From positions 930,001-994,000 of the forward strand of contig JACKFL010000005.1 in the NCBI GenBank assembly GCA_020632495.1: 64,000 nucleotides of DNA, read 5' to 3'. This DNA is from Candidatus Omnitrophota bacterium. Lineage in GTDB: Bacteria; Omnitrophota; Gorgyraeia; Zapsychrales; Zapsychraceae. Positions 24,285-32,751 of this stretch are shown one piece after another; within the stretch, counting starts at the first letter, position 1; each line of letters starts with the position of its first letter. The notes beneath the pieces were generated by a model that was given only the letters and a program-made list of their open reading frames with translations, was not told where the DNA came from and did no database searches. A program made the position numbers and the translations under genes.

Positions 24285-24326
24285 CTGAAAAGCCTTGTGT
24301 CCCCAGTTCAACTCTGGGTTTCGGCA
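24285..24326 (+). repeat. attR, right 42-bp att repeat (tRNA-Phe 3' half)
   Basis: A copy of the tRNA-Phe 3' half with T instead of C at 24320 and no CCA after it (TCGGCATTTT). It is not a tRNA gene by itself. Confidence 0.9.
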
Positions 24327-24334
24327 TTTTACTT

Positions 24335-24383
24335 CTCTCCGATACTCCGTCATTCACTTAGTCGTAACCGGAGTATCGGAGAG
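24335..24383 (+). terminator. Long hairpin after attR, possible original tRNA terminator
   Basis: CTCTCCGATACTCCG (24335-24349) is the exact complement of CGGAGTATCGGAGAG (24369-24383) around a 19-base loop. There is no T-run, so it may be a processing or repeat hairpin instead. Confidence 0.5.
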
Positions 24384-24445
24384 CTCTTCGAAGTTCAAAC
24401 ATGCAGTCCCGAACGCAGTGAGGGACGGAATATTTGAACGTAGTA
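24384..24445 (+). repeat. REP-like nested palindrome
   Basis: GTTCAAA (24393) pairs with TTTGAAC (24433), and inside them GTCCC pairs with GGGAC. No gene is visible from 24327 to about 24580. Confidence 0.5.
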
Positions 24446-24524
24446 GAGCGCTATCCGCGCATTTCCACTGCACAACTTTTCCCATTTTGTCGATAATCCA
24501 CTGCCTGTAATTCCCGATTTAGGC

Positions 24525-24530
24525 TATAAT
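24525..24530 (+). promoter_or_regulatory. Isolated -10 box
   Basis: TATAAT at 24525-24530; the -35 is weak (CTGCCT 18 bases upstream). It may serve the short hairpin-terminated stretch that follows. Confidence 0.3.
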
Positions 24531-24565
24531 ACCCTGACTCAGTAAGGTTTATTAATCACCCTCTC

Positions 24566-24599
24566 CGCAGGGCTCCCGGTGCGTGGCCCTGCGTTTTTT
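24566..24599 (+). terminator. Rho-independent terminator
   Basis: CGCAGGGC (24566-24573) pairs with GCCCTGCG (24586-24593), followed by TTTTTT. Confidence 0.75.
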
Positions 24600-24741
24600 C
24601 TCGCCGCCGGCCGAGGGCCTGTTGCGGATTGTCGGCGTCAACTGCCTGGTGTGGATCCTGTGGCTGGCAGCCGCGGTGTGCGGTCTGGCGCTGTTTTTGC
24701 CCGGTCCGCATGAGGATGAGACACCTGCAGCAGAGGCTTGA
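24583..24741 (+). CDS. Possible small membrane protein or gene remnant, 52 aa
   Basis: From a GTG at 24583 the frame reads a host-like GC-rich sequence with one strong hydrophobic helix (IVGVNCLVWILWLAAAVCGL) and an acidic tail HEDETPAAEA. There is no good Shine-Dalgarno, and the start lies inside a terminator hairpin. It may be the 3' remnant of a gene cut by rearrangement next to the element. Confidence 0.3.
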   Translation: MALRFFSPPAEGLLRIVGVNCLVWILWLAAAVCGLALFLPGPHEDETPAAEA

Positions 24742-24765
24742 ATTTGCCGAACGACTCACTATAAT
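24738..24765 (+). promoter_or_regulatory. Promoter of the secreted protein gene
   Basis: TTGAAT (24738-24743), a 16-base spacer and TATAAT (24760-24765), 43 bases before the ATG at 24808, which has AAGGAG upstream. Confidence 0.65.
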
Positions 24766-24807
24766 AGGTAGAAATACACCCGGATTAACAGCAAGGAGAC
24801 ATGATTT

Positions 24808-25206
24808 ATGAAGTGGAAGATCATGATGACAGGCGTGCTTTTGGCCGCCCTGACAACCGGTTCCGCAATTGCCGCCCCCGCGGAGACCAAGATCAAAGAG
24901 GTCCTGGACTTCACCAAGGAATTTATCATGGAGGAGTCCAAGAACAGCGGGATCTTTAAATTGGAACGGCCCGGCGGGACCGAGGTCCAGTGGTTTGAAT
25001 TGTACGGTATCCTGGACGAGGTCCAAAAGATCCAGGACAAATACGTCGTAACCGTGGATGTGGACCTGTTCGGTTACAGTGACCGGAATTATCTATTGTA
25101 CTTTATCGTCAAGGAGCAGGGTGAAGGCCAGTATAACCTCGATGAGATCCGCATCGGACCCCGCTTTACCCGCGCGGGATCCGGTAAAATGTCCATCCCG
25201 GAGTAA
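24808..25206 (+). CDS. Hypothetical secreted protein, 132 aa
   Basis: The signal peptide is MKWKIMMTGVLLAALTTGSA with probable cleavage after AIA (about residue 22). The mature part is about 110 residues: a helical segment (IKEVLDFTKEFIMEESKN) and beta-rich DKYVVTVDVDLFGYSDRNYL. It contains no cysteine, so it is probably a soluble periplasmic protein. The family is not recognised. A promoter directly precedes it, and the TPR membrane protein follows 46 bases later. Confidence 0.7.
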   Translation: MKWKIMMTGVLLAALTTGSAIAAPAETKIKEVLDFTKEFIMEESKNSGIFKLERPGGTEVQWFELYGILDEVQKIQDKYVVTVDVDLFGYSDRNYLLYFIVKEQGEGQYNLDEIRIGPRFTRAGSGKMSIPE

Positions 25207-25251
25207 TCCGGACCGGCGCATGGGCCGCCGGCATCTGCCGTCCCCAACGGA

Positions 25252-26832
25252 ATGAATTCCTTTCTCGCGAACATCATCGCCGACAATAAAAAGATCCTGG
25301 CCTGCCTGGCCGTGGTTGCCGTGACCGGCTACGCGATCATCCTGCCGACGCCGTTCAAGACGATGGACGATCTGGTGTCGATCGTGAACAATCCGCGGAT
25401 TCAGCACTGGGACCGTCTCGGCGAGATCTTCACCACGTCCTTTTTTACCGAGAAGGCGTATTACCGCCCGCTGGTGCTGGTATCGTTCATGATCGAGTAC
25501 CACCTTTTCGGATTGAAGGCCTTCTTTTACAATCTCAATAACGTGTTGCTGCACATCGCCAACGCGTTTCTGGTGTTTCATATCGTGCTGATCCTGCTCA
25601 CCGACCGGCGCATGGCCTTTGCCAGCGGCCTGCTGTTCGCGCTGCACCCCATCCACTGGGAGGCCGTCGCCAACATTCCCGGCCGGTCGATCGTGTTGTG
25701 TTCCTTTTTCTTCCTGCTGGGATTTTATTACTTCCTGCTGAGTGAGACCAAACCGGCGTCGCCGCGGACGCGCGTGTATACGGTCGCGGCCTTTATACTG
25801 GCCCTGTTGAGCAAGGAATCGGCGGTGATGTTCCCGTTCTGCCTCGCGGCCTATTACGGTCTGGTTAAAAAGAAGTTCGACCGGCGGACGTGGCTCAATC
25901 TGGCGCCGTTCGCGGTGATCCTCGTCGCTTATTTCTGTCTGCGCCGGTGGCTGGGCATTACGGCGATGACTCCGTGGAACAGCGCGGGCGAGCTTTTGCT
26001 CGGCGTGGGCTCGTTTCTGCGTGTCTGTCTGTATTACACCGGACAAATCCTCCTGCCGGTCAATCTCTACTATGATCACACCTCGCCGCTGGCGGCATCG
26101 GCGGCGGATCCGCTGCTGTGGGGCGCGTTCTCGGTGTGGGCGGCCGTGTTCGGGGCCGTTTATTTCTTCCGTAATCGCATCCCGCGGCCGATGATGTTCT
26201 GCGGGGCGTGGATTGTCTTGAATCTGGTCACCGTGTCGCAACTGGTCCCGATCCGCAGTCCGGGCGGGCGTATTTCCACGCCGGACCATTTTCTGTACCT
26301 GCCGCTGCTGGGGGCGATCGCTATCGGGGTGTATGCCGCGGAGCGGTTTTTGCGCAACGCTGATCTGAAGAACTCGATCAAGACCTTTGTGGTGGCCGGC
26401 TACGCGGTGTTTTTGTTTCTGGTCCTGCTGCAGCACAATTATTACGCCTCCAATCAGATCGCCATGTTCAAACGGGCACTGGAGCACGATCCGGGCAATA
26501 CCCGGGTCCGCAATTCGCTGGCAGTCATTTATGGGTACGCCGGGAAGTACGCCGACGCCGAATTTCACTACCGCGAGGCGGTTCTGCGCGATCCGGACAA
26601 TACCCAGGCCCTGATCGGACTGGGCCAGTCGCTGGCCGACCAGGGCCGGTTTGAGGAGGCGCTGACATCATACCGCCAGGTGCGCGATCCGCGCGCGTTC
26701 CGGGGCCGTCACCGTCAGAATCTGCTGTATGTGTATGAGCAGCTTGTCCGCCAATCGCGTGAGAACGGGGATATCGGGCGGGCAGCCGCTCTGGAGCGGA
26801 CCCTGGCCGAAATTAAGGCAACTAAGAATTGA
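25252..26832 (+). CDS. Multi-pass membrane protein with C-terminal TPRs (TMTC/PMT-like), 526 aa
   Basis: About ten membrane helices span residues 10-395. Early loop motifs FKTMDDLVSIVNNPRI and FALHPIHWEAVANIPGRS resemble the GT-C glycosyltransferase-like DUF1736/TMTC proteins, where an Asp near the N-terminus and the HPIH loop are conserved. Two to three TPR units follow at about 405-500 (RNSLAVIYGYAGKYADAEFH, ALIGLGQSLADQGRFEEALT). Such proteins may transfer sugars from lipid carriers to proteins on the periplasmic side. The activity is inference. Confidence 0.75.
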   Translation: MNSFLANIIADNKKILACLAVVAVTGYAIILPTPFKTMDDLVSIVNNPRIQHWDRLGEIFTTSFFTEKAYYRPLVLVSFMIEYHLFGLKAFFYNLNNVLLHIANAFLVFHIVLILLTDRRMAFASGLLFALHPIHWEAVANIPGRSIVLCSFFFLLGFYYFLLSETKPASPRTRVYTVAAFILALLSKESAVMFPFCLAAYYGLVKKKFDRRTWLNLAPFAVILVAYFCLRRWLGITAMTPWNSAGELLLGVGSFLRVCLYYTGQILLPVNLYYDHTSPLAASAADPLLWGAFSVWAAVFGAVYFFRNRIPRPMMFCGAWIVLNLVTVSQLVPIRSPGGRISTPDHFLYLPLLGAIAIGVYAAERFLRNADLKNSIKTFVVAGYAVFLFLVLLQHNYYASNQIAMFKRALEHDPGNTRVRNSLAVIYGYAGKYADAEFHYREAVLRDPDNTQALIGLGQSLADQGRFEEALTSYRQVRDPRAFRGRHRQNLLYVYEQLVRQSRENGDIGRAAALERTLAEIKATKN

Positions 26833-26910
26833 AAGTTTGACAGATCATGGCATACTTATTAAAATGATCCTTCATAAAGGTTCGCAGCAGCAGGATCGGC
26901 AGGGATATCT

Positions 26911-27516
26911 ATGAGATTTGCAGTTTTTGTGTCAGGGGCGGGATCGAACCTGAAGGCCATTCACGAGGCCTGTAAGAAAGGGGAGATCAAATCGGAACTC
27001 GCACTGGTCTTCTCCAACCGCCCCAAGGCCGGCGGATTGAAATACGCCCAGGAAGTCGGCCTCGAAACGCTCCACCTCAATCCGAAAGATTACACCAATC
27101 CGCAGAGTTTCGACCGCGACGTGGTCATTCATCTGAAGCAGGCCAAGATCGACTTTATCATCACCGCCGGCTACATGAAACTCTTCACACCCTATTTCGT
27201 AAAACAGTTTCCCAACCAGATCATCAACGTCCACCCGTCTTTGCTCCCGGCCTTCAAAGGCAAGAGCGGGATCAAGGACGCCTTTACCTACGGCGTGAAG
27301 GTCACCGGAGTCACCATCCATTTCGTCAACGACAAGATGGACGCCGGCCCGATCATCATGCAGGAGGCCTTCCAGGTTGATCCGCTTGAGACCCTCGAGT
27401 CGCTCACCGAAAGGATGCACAAGGTTGAGCACAAAATCTTCAAGAAGGCCATCGTCCTCTTCGAAGACGGTAAGCTCAAGGTCAAGGCCGCCCGCCGTGT
27501 CGAGATCTCCGACTAA
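26911..27516 (+). CDS. purN: Phosphoribosylglycinamide formyltransferase PurN
   Basis: PurN transfers a formyl group from 10-formyl-THF to GAR in purine synthesis. The GAR-binding start is FVSGAGSNLKAI. The catalytic Asn-His pair is in INVHPSLLPAFKG and the catalytic Asp in KMDAGPIIMQ. The 201-residue length is typical. The start is supported by its closeness to the FVSGAGSN block. It is convergent with the lipoprotein gene downstream. Confidence 0.95.
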   Translation: MRFAVFVSGAGSNLKAIHEACKKGEIKSELALVFSNRPKAGGLKYAQEVGLETLHLNPKDYTNPQSFDRDVVIHLKQAKIDFIITAGYMKLFTPYFVKQFPNQIINVHPSLLPAFKGKSGIKDAFTYGVKVTGVTIHFVNDKMDAGPIIMQEAFQVDPLETLESLTERMHKVEHKIFKKAIVLFEDGKLKVKAARRVEISD

Positions 27517-27530
27517 ATCACCGCGATAAT

Positions 27531-28604
27531 TTAAAGCTTCTTTCCGGCGTCAAACTTGATCGTGCGCAGATTTTTGTCCTGGTTTTTGGGCTCGTAGCGC
27601 GTGAAGGGAGGGACTTCTTCTTTGGTAAAGGAAAAGGTCTTGCTGTTCTGCAGGTCTTTGAAGATCACCTTGTCAAAGTCGCGCACCGGATAGGCCTGCA
27701 GGGTTTCGATGGCCAGGTCGTGCAGGATGCCCGGATCGGTGGTCTGCGGCTTGTGACTGCTGCGGGTGAACTTGAATTTCACCCGGTTGATGATCTGTTT
27801 GATGAGAAATTCGTTCCAGGTCAGGTCGCGATAGTTGAGATGAGCGCCTTCCTTGTCGCCGATGATGATCTTGTTGCCGATCTGGTCGGTGATGACACGC
27901 TTCACGAATTCCTGCGAGAAGCCCGGGTCCTGATAGTGATACATCCGCCGAATGTCCTGCAGGTAGGCGGTGGTCTGGAATTCGATCCCTTTGTCGGTGT
28001 CGGCGATCACGTAAATGATGAAGTCCGGGACTTTGCTCTGGGTCAGGATGACATTGGACTGGATCAGCCGGTCGCGTTTTTCGTCGGTGACCGGGTCGAC
28101 GAAGTCGCGGTCGCCGGCGATGCGTTCGATGAACTCATGTGAATCCACCTTGCGTTCCACATTGCCGTAGGCCCGGGCGATGGCCGAATTGAGTTTGTTG
28201 CTGACCGACTGATAGATCTCGTCGAATTCCGTGGTGATCCCGTTGCTTTCCTCGTAGCTGACCGCCTCACCGATATCGTATTTGAATTCGAAATCACTGC
28301 CTGCCTGTTCGCCGTCGAAATAGCGCAGGGCTATGGAGACCTTGCGTTCGTCCGATTTCTGCGGGCCGTCCTTGCTGCCGGCAATCTTCAGAAACGACTG
28401 CTCCAGCGGGACATAGATCCACAGCGTGTTCTCAAAGGCCTTGGTGACGGCATTCAGTTTGTATTCGTCGGTAAGCAGGGTGACCAGTTTCTCGTGGGCC
28501 GGGGTGGTGGGGATCTCGGGTTCCGGTTCCGCCCGCCGGTCGCAGCCGGTGAGACCGCACACGCAGAGCGCTAAGAGGAGGGAAGCAAATATGAAACGGC
28601 GCAT
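27531..28604 (-). CDS. Lipoprotein coupled to the four-AAA protease, 357 aa
   Basis: The signal peptide ends in the lipobox LTGC (Cys21). A Glu/Pro-rich linker follows, then a domain of about 310 residues, probably mostly periplasmic, with no recognised family (YDIGEAVSYEESNGITTEFD, VPDFIIYVIADTDKGIEFQT). It contains no enzyme motif. Its ATG shares one base with the stop of the protease gene (TGATG), so the two are translationally coupled. A natural guess is an envelope partner, adaptor or regulator of the protease. Confidence 0.75.
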   Translation of the reverse strand: MRRFIFASLLLALCVCGLTGCDRRAEPEPEIPTTPAHEKLVTLLTDEYKLNAVTKAFENTLWIYVPLEQSFLKIAGSKDGPQKSDERKVSIALRYFDGEQAGSDFEFKYDIGEAVSYEESNGITTEFDEIYQSVSNKLNSAIARAYGNVERKVDSHEFIERIAGDRDFVDPVTDEKRDRLIQSNVILTQSKVPDFIIYVIADTDKGIEFQTTAYLQDIRRMYHYQDPGFSQEFVKRVITDQIGNKIIIGDKEGAHLNYRDLTWNEFLIKQIINRVKFKFTRSSHKPQTTDPGILHDLAIETLQAYPVRDFDKVIFKDLQNSKTFSFTKEEVPPFTRYEPKNQDKNLRTIKFDAGKKL

Positions 28605-31600
28605 CAGCTTTCCTTTGTTTCTTCGGATTCCTCGGGGACGGGGCGCACGGCCGCGGGTTTGAGCTGGAACTTGTTGAAGATGGCCTGGACCTCATCGTAT
28701 TCCAGGTCGCCTTTCTCCAGTAATTCTTGCCCGAAGAACTCCAGCACCGCCTTGTTTTCGGTCAGGATCCGTGTGGTCTCCTGCAGACAGTCCTGCAGGA
28801 TTTTCTGGGCGTCGTCTTCCAGGACTTGTTTGGTCCGTTCGGAGAGGGCCCACTCCTCCATGGCGGTGAAATCGCCGATCAGTCCGGAATCACCCATCCC
28901 CAATGAACGTACCATATAGGTTGCCACACGCATGGCGCGGTGAAAATCGCTGCCCGGTCCGCCGCCGACGCCCGAGGCGGTGGTTCCCAGCATCAGTTTC
29001 TCGGCGACATACCCGGCCAGACCCACTTGAATATCGGCGAGCCATTGTTCCCGGTTGGGAGAGGAGGCGGCCAGTTCTTCGATTTCCCGGTGCTGGATCA
29101 TCCCCAGCGATCCTTTGCGCGGTTTGACCGTGGCCTTGATGACCTCGTTGGAGGGATGAACCAGATAGGTCATGATCGCGTGGCCGGCTTCGTGATATGC
29201 CGTGCGCATAATGGATTTTCTGTTGTACTTTTCCCGGGAGACGGCGCCCAGGGTGATGCGGTCGTAGGCCTCCATCAGGTCCTTGTGCGTGATCGTTTCG
29301 CGTTTGCCGCGCAGGGCGATCAGTCCGCCTTCGCGCACGATGCTGTCGATATCCGACGGCGAGGTGCCCACCGCGATACGCGCCCAGCGGTCCGGGTTCA
29401 CGTCGTCGGCGATGCTGACCTTGCTGAAGTAAAACTTGAACAGTTCTTTGCGTTCCTCGAGGGTCGGCCGAGCGATGTAGATTTTGCGTTCGATCCGGCC
29501 GGCCCGCATGATCGCCGGGTCGATCTTGTGTTCCGGCGCGTTGGTCGCGGCGAGGATCATGATATTGTTGCTTTCGTTCTTCAGCCCGTCCATTTCCGTG
29601 AGGAATTGATTGATCGTCGCGTTTTCCGAATTGCTGCTGCCGGCGTGGCCTTCGCCGCGCGGCCGGGCAAAGGCGTCGATCTCATCGATAAAGATAATGC
29701 AGCCGCCTTCGGTCTTGGCCAGGGCGCGCGCCTCCTTGAACATATCGCGCATCTTCTTCCCGCCTTCACCGACCCACATGGTGACAAACTCGCTGCCGAC
29801 CTTGGAGATGAAGGGGAAGCCGGCTTCGGTGGCCATGGCCTTGGCGAGGTACGTCTTCCCGCACCCCGGAGGCCCGAACAGGATGACCCCCTTGACGATC
29901 TTGCCGCCGATGGCCTTGACCATGTTGCGGTCTTTGAGCATCTTGACGATCTCCAGCGCCTCTTCCTTGGCGTCGGGCATGCCGATGACCTCATCCCATT
30001 TGACATTGACCTTCTCGCCGAGGATCTTGTCTTCGCCCATATTCTCGATGGACGACATCACGCGCTGCATACCTTGTTTGAGGTCCTCCATACTGATTTT
30101 TTCACGGCTGTCGCGCAGGGCAAAGATCCCGGCCTCGCGCACCATATTGTCGATGTCTGCCGCGGCGAACCACTTGGATTTGTCCGCGAGGTACTCGATG
30201 TCGATATTGTCTTCGGCGTCGATGCGGCCGATATAGAACCGGAGCAGTTCGGCGCGGTCCTTGGCGGAGGGTTTCATGATCTCCAGCTTCCGGTCGAAGC
30301 GTCCTGAGCGCATGACAGCCGGGTCGAGGGTCTCCGGCGGCATATTGGTCGCGGCCAGCACGACCACGTGGCCTTCGTCTTCCTTGCCCAGACCGTCGAG
30401 TTCGGCGAGGAACTGGTTGATGGTGGCGTTTTCGGAATTGGTGTTGCCGTTCATCTCATTGTTACGCGGTTTGATGAAGGCGTCGATTTCGTCGAAGAAG
30501 ATGATGCAGCCGCCCTCGGCCTTGGCCAGCGCGCGGGCCTGTCCGAAGACCTGCCGGACCTTGCGGGCGCCCTCGCCGACGTATTTGTCGACGAACTCGG
30601 ACCCGACCACGCTCAGGAAGGGATACCCGGCCTCGGTGGCCATGGCCTTGGCGAGATATGTTTTCCCGCACCCCGGCGGGCCCACCATCAGCAGACCCTT
30701 GATGATCTTGCCGCCGATGACCTTGAGTTTGCGCCGGTCGCGCAGCAGCTCGACAACCTCCCAGGCATTCTTCTTGGTTTCTTCCATCCCGATGACGTCG
30801 GCCCACGGGATATTGACCTTGGTGTTGGCCATGGCCGATTGACCGCGGCGCAGGACCTCCTCCTGGACGTCGCGCATTGCCACCAGCAGGTCTTCCATCG
30901 CGATCTTCTCGCGTTTGTTGCGCAGGCAGTTGAGGCTGGCGCTCTTGACCATGCTCTCCAGATCGGCGGGCGAGAATGAGAGCGTCTTGTCGGCCAGCTG
31001 CTTGAATTCGATATCGGAGCTGTGCTGCTCCTTGGCCAGGTAGTGGCGCAGGATTTCTTCGCGCTGCTTGGCGCGCGGCAGCTCCAGCAGGATCTTGTTG
31101 TCGAAGCGGCCGATCTTGGTCAACGCCGGATCAAGTTCATCGTCCGGGAAATGCGTGGCCGCCAGCACAATGATATTGACGTCGTTATGGCGCAGCTCAT
31201 CGATCTCGCGGATGAACTGGTCCAGCGTCGTGTTGGGCATGAAGTTGAAACGCTGGTCGCGGGCGCGGGCGAAGGCGTCGATTTCGTCGATAAAGATCAA
31301 GCACGCGTCCTCGGCCTGGGCGAGCATGCGCGCCTCGGCGAAAAATTCGCGCATCTTGCGCGGGCCCTCGTGCATGTACATATCAATAAATTCGCTGCCC
31401 ATAATCGAGAGGAAGGGGACGTCCGCCTCGGTGGCGATGGCCTTGGCCAGGAACGTCTTCCCGGCGCCGGTCGGCCCGTGCAGCAGGGTGCAGCGGGTGC
31501 TCTTGTCGCCGATCGATTCCATCAGATGCCGGTCCTTGAGCATGCGCACGATCTCCCAGCAGCGTTTCTTGGCGTCCTCCAGGCCGATCACATCGTGCCA

Positions 31601-32713
31601 GCGCACCTTGACCTTGCTTTTGATGGTGGTGCTGCTGCGCGTCTTTTCCTTGGACGCGGTCATGCGGCCGATCGCCTCATCGAAATCGTCCACGCTGATC
31701 TGCTGGTGACCTTTGCGCAGGGCCAGGGCCCCGGCTTCCTTCACCAGGCTGTAGATGTCGGCCGGCGAAAATCCGTGCAGCCGGTCGGAGATATCCGGGA
31801 CATTGATCTTGGTGTCGTACTTGACCTTGGCGAGGTAGAAATTGAGCAGTTCCTTGCGTTCGCGGGTGGTGGGTTTTTCGATGTGGATCTTGCGGTCGAA
31901 ACGGCCGGAACGGACGATCGCCGCATCGAGTTTGGATTCGTCCACGTTGGTGGCGGCCAGGACGAAGACGTCGTCGTCTTTCTGTTTCATGCCGTCCATT
32001 TCCGTGAGGAACTGGTTGATGGTGGCGTTGTTGGCGGTGGTGATCCCGCCGCCCCGTTCTTCGTCGCGGGGCCGGGCAAAGGAGTCGATTTCATCAATGA
32101 AGATGATACAACCGCCCTCGACCTTGGCCAGTTTGCGGGCCTTCTTGAAGAGCGATTTGATCCGCGCCGCGCCCAGGCCCATAACCGGGGCCTGGAATTC
32201 GGAGCCCACGGTACACAAGAAGGGAAGGCCGGACTCGGTGGCGATGGCCTTGGCCAGGTAGGTCTTTCCGCACCCCGGAGGTCCGTACATCAGGGCCCCT
32301 TTCATATTGGTCCCGCCGATCGCCGCCAGCTTCTTCTTATTCTGCAGGAATTCTACGATCTCCCAGGCGTCCAACTTGGCCTTTGTCATCCCGATGACCT
32401 CATCCCATTGGACCCGGTTCTCGGACTTGTGCGAATCCGAACCGCCGAGCATCTTGGCCATGGCCCCGCCGTGCAGCATAAAAAACTGCCCGGCCAGCAT
32501 GACCGGAAGCGCGACCAGGTGGACGATCAGGAAGACCGGCAGCAGAAGCGCCATGTGCCCGCCCATCTGTTTTTTGGCGAAGTCTTCCATGCCCATAAAG
32601 GATTCGGCCACGAAGTAAACAAACCAGATGGTCGCGGCCGTCAGCCCGACCACGGTGAGCGCGATAACGATGCTCAGCCAGTATATCTTGATGAATTTGA
32701 TGATTTTGTTCAT
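28604..32713 (-). CDS. FtsH-like membrane protease with four tandem AAA+ modules, 1369 aa
   Basis: Two membrane helices (about residues 12-36 and 54-80) with a short loop precede four FtsH-type AAA+ modules and one M41 peptidase. Walker A: 144-151, 413-420, 678-685, 947-954, i.e. a period of 265-269 residues. Walker B DE: 207-208, 476-477, 741-742, 1010-1011. Modules 3 and 4 have an aromatic pore residue (Tyr711, Trp980) and paired SRH arginines. Module 1 lacks the pore aromatic; module 2 has Asn539 in place of an SRH Arg and His521 in sensor 1. The M41 zinc site is HEAGH (1174-1178) with Asp1256 as probable third ligand. Ordinary FtsH has one AAA module and about 600-700 residues. Confidence 0.95.
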   Translation of the reverse strand: MNKIIKFIKIYWLSIVIALTVVGLTAATIWFVYFVAESFMGMEDFAKKQMGGHMALLLPVFLIVHLVALPVMLAGQFFMLHGGAMAKMLGGSDSHKSENRVQWDEVIGMTKAKLDAWEIVEFLQNKKKLAAIGGTNMKGALMYGPPGCGKTYLAKAIATESGLPFLCTVGSEFQAPVMGLGAARIKSLFKKARKLAKVEGGCIIFIDEIDSFARPRDEERGGGITTANNATINQFLTEMDGMKQKDDDVFVLAATNVDESKLDAAIVRSGRFDRKIHIEKPTTRERKELLNFYLAKVKYDTKINVPDISDRLHGFSPADIYSLVKEAGALALRKGHQQISVDDFDEAIGRMTASKEKTRSSTTIKSKVKVRWHDVIGLEDAKKRCWEIVRMLKDRHLMESIGDKSTRCTLLHGPTGAGKTFLAKAIATEADVPFLSIMGSEFIDMYMHEGPRKMREFFAEARMLAQAEDACLIFIDEIDAFARARDQRFNFMPNTTLDQFIREIDELRHNDVNIIVLAATHFPDDELDPALTKIGRFDNKILLELPRAKQREEILRHYLAKEQHSSDIEFKQLADKTLSFSPADLESMVKSASLNCLRNKREKIAMEDLLVAMRDVQEEVLRRGQSAMANTKVNIPWADVIGMEETKKNAWEVVELLRDRRKLKVIGGKIIKGLLMVGPPGCGKTYLAKAMATEAGYPFLSVVGSEFVDKYVGEGARKVRQVFGQARALAKAEGGCIIFFDEIDAFIKPRNNEMNGNTNSENATINQFLAELDGLGKEDEGHVVVLAATNMPPETLDPAVMRSGRFDRKLEIMKPSAKDRAELLRFYIGRIDAEDNIDIEYLADKSKWFAAADIDNMVREAGIFALRDSREKISMEDLKQGMQRVMSSIENMGEDKILGEKVNVKWDEVIGMPDAKEEALEIVKMLKDRNMVKAIGGKIVKGVILFGPPGCGKTYLAKAMATEAGFPFISKVGSEFVTMWVGEGGKKMRDMFKEARALAKTEGGCIIFIDEIDAFARPRGEGHAGSSNSENATINQFLTEMDGLKNESNNIMILAATNAPEHKIDPAIMRAGRIERKIYIARPTLEERKELFKFYFSKVSIADDVNPDRWARIAVGTSPSDIDSIVREGGLIALRGKRETITHKDLMEAYDRITLGAVSREKYNRKSIMRTAYHEAGHAIMTYLVHPSNEVIKATVKPRKGSLGMIQHREIEELAASSPNREQWLADIQVGLAGYVAEKLMLGTTASGVGGGPGSDFHRAMRVATYMVRSLGMGDSGLIGDFTAMEEWALSERTKQVLEDDAQKILQDCLQETTRILTENKAVLEFFGQELLEKGDLEYDEVQAIFNKFQLKPAAVRPVPEESEETKES

Positions 32714-32751
32714 GTCAGGACCTCGTTTTGAAAGGGTTGCATAACCTCATA

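Larger units (their letters stand above)
15489..24326 (+). mobile_element. 8.8-kb integrative element in tRNA-Phe with defence-like cargo
   Basis: Bounded by 42-bp direct repeats that begin in the tRNA-Phe anticodon loop (15489-15530 and 24285-24326, one mismatch). A tyrosine recombinase and an excisionase-like HTH protein sit at the right end. Base composition falls to AT-rich inside, unlike the GC-rich flanks. Cargo from left to right: a small basic protein, a possible sRNA, a two-gene unit ending in a HEPN protein, an Abi_2 protein with leader ncRNA, the mobile mystery protein A/B pair, and three minus-strand genes of unknown role. No conjugation or capsid genes are present, so it would need a helper to move between cells. 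Confidence 0.9.

Noticed and set aside
24285..24326. Second tRNA-Phe gene
   Set aside because: Only the 3' half from the anticodon loop is present, with no acceptor or D-arm 5' part, so it is the att repeat.
25093..26568. 491-codon minus-strand frame opposite the TPR membrane protein
   Set aside because: The composition is a shadow (His, Arg, Gln rich) with no domain, and it overlaps two better supported plus-strand genes.
31022..32731. Long plus-strand open frame (569 codons) opposite the four-AAA protease
   Set aside because: It is the complement of a strongly coding minus-strand gene with clear AAA motifs; the plus-strand product has no domain and no Shine-Dalgarno. It is a GC-rich shadow frame, as is 28940-30307.
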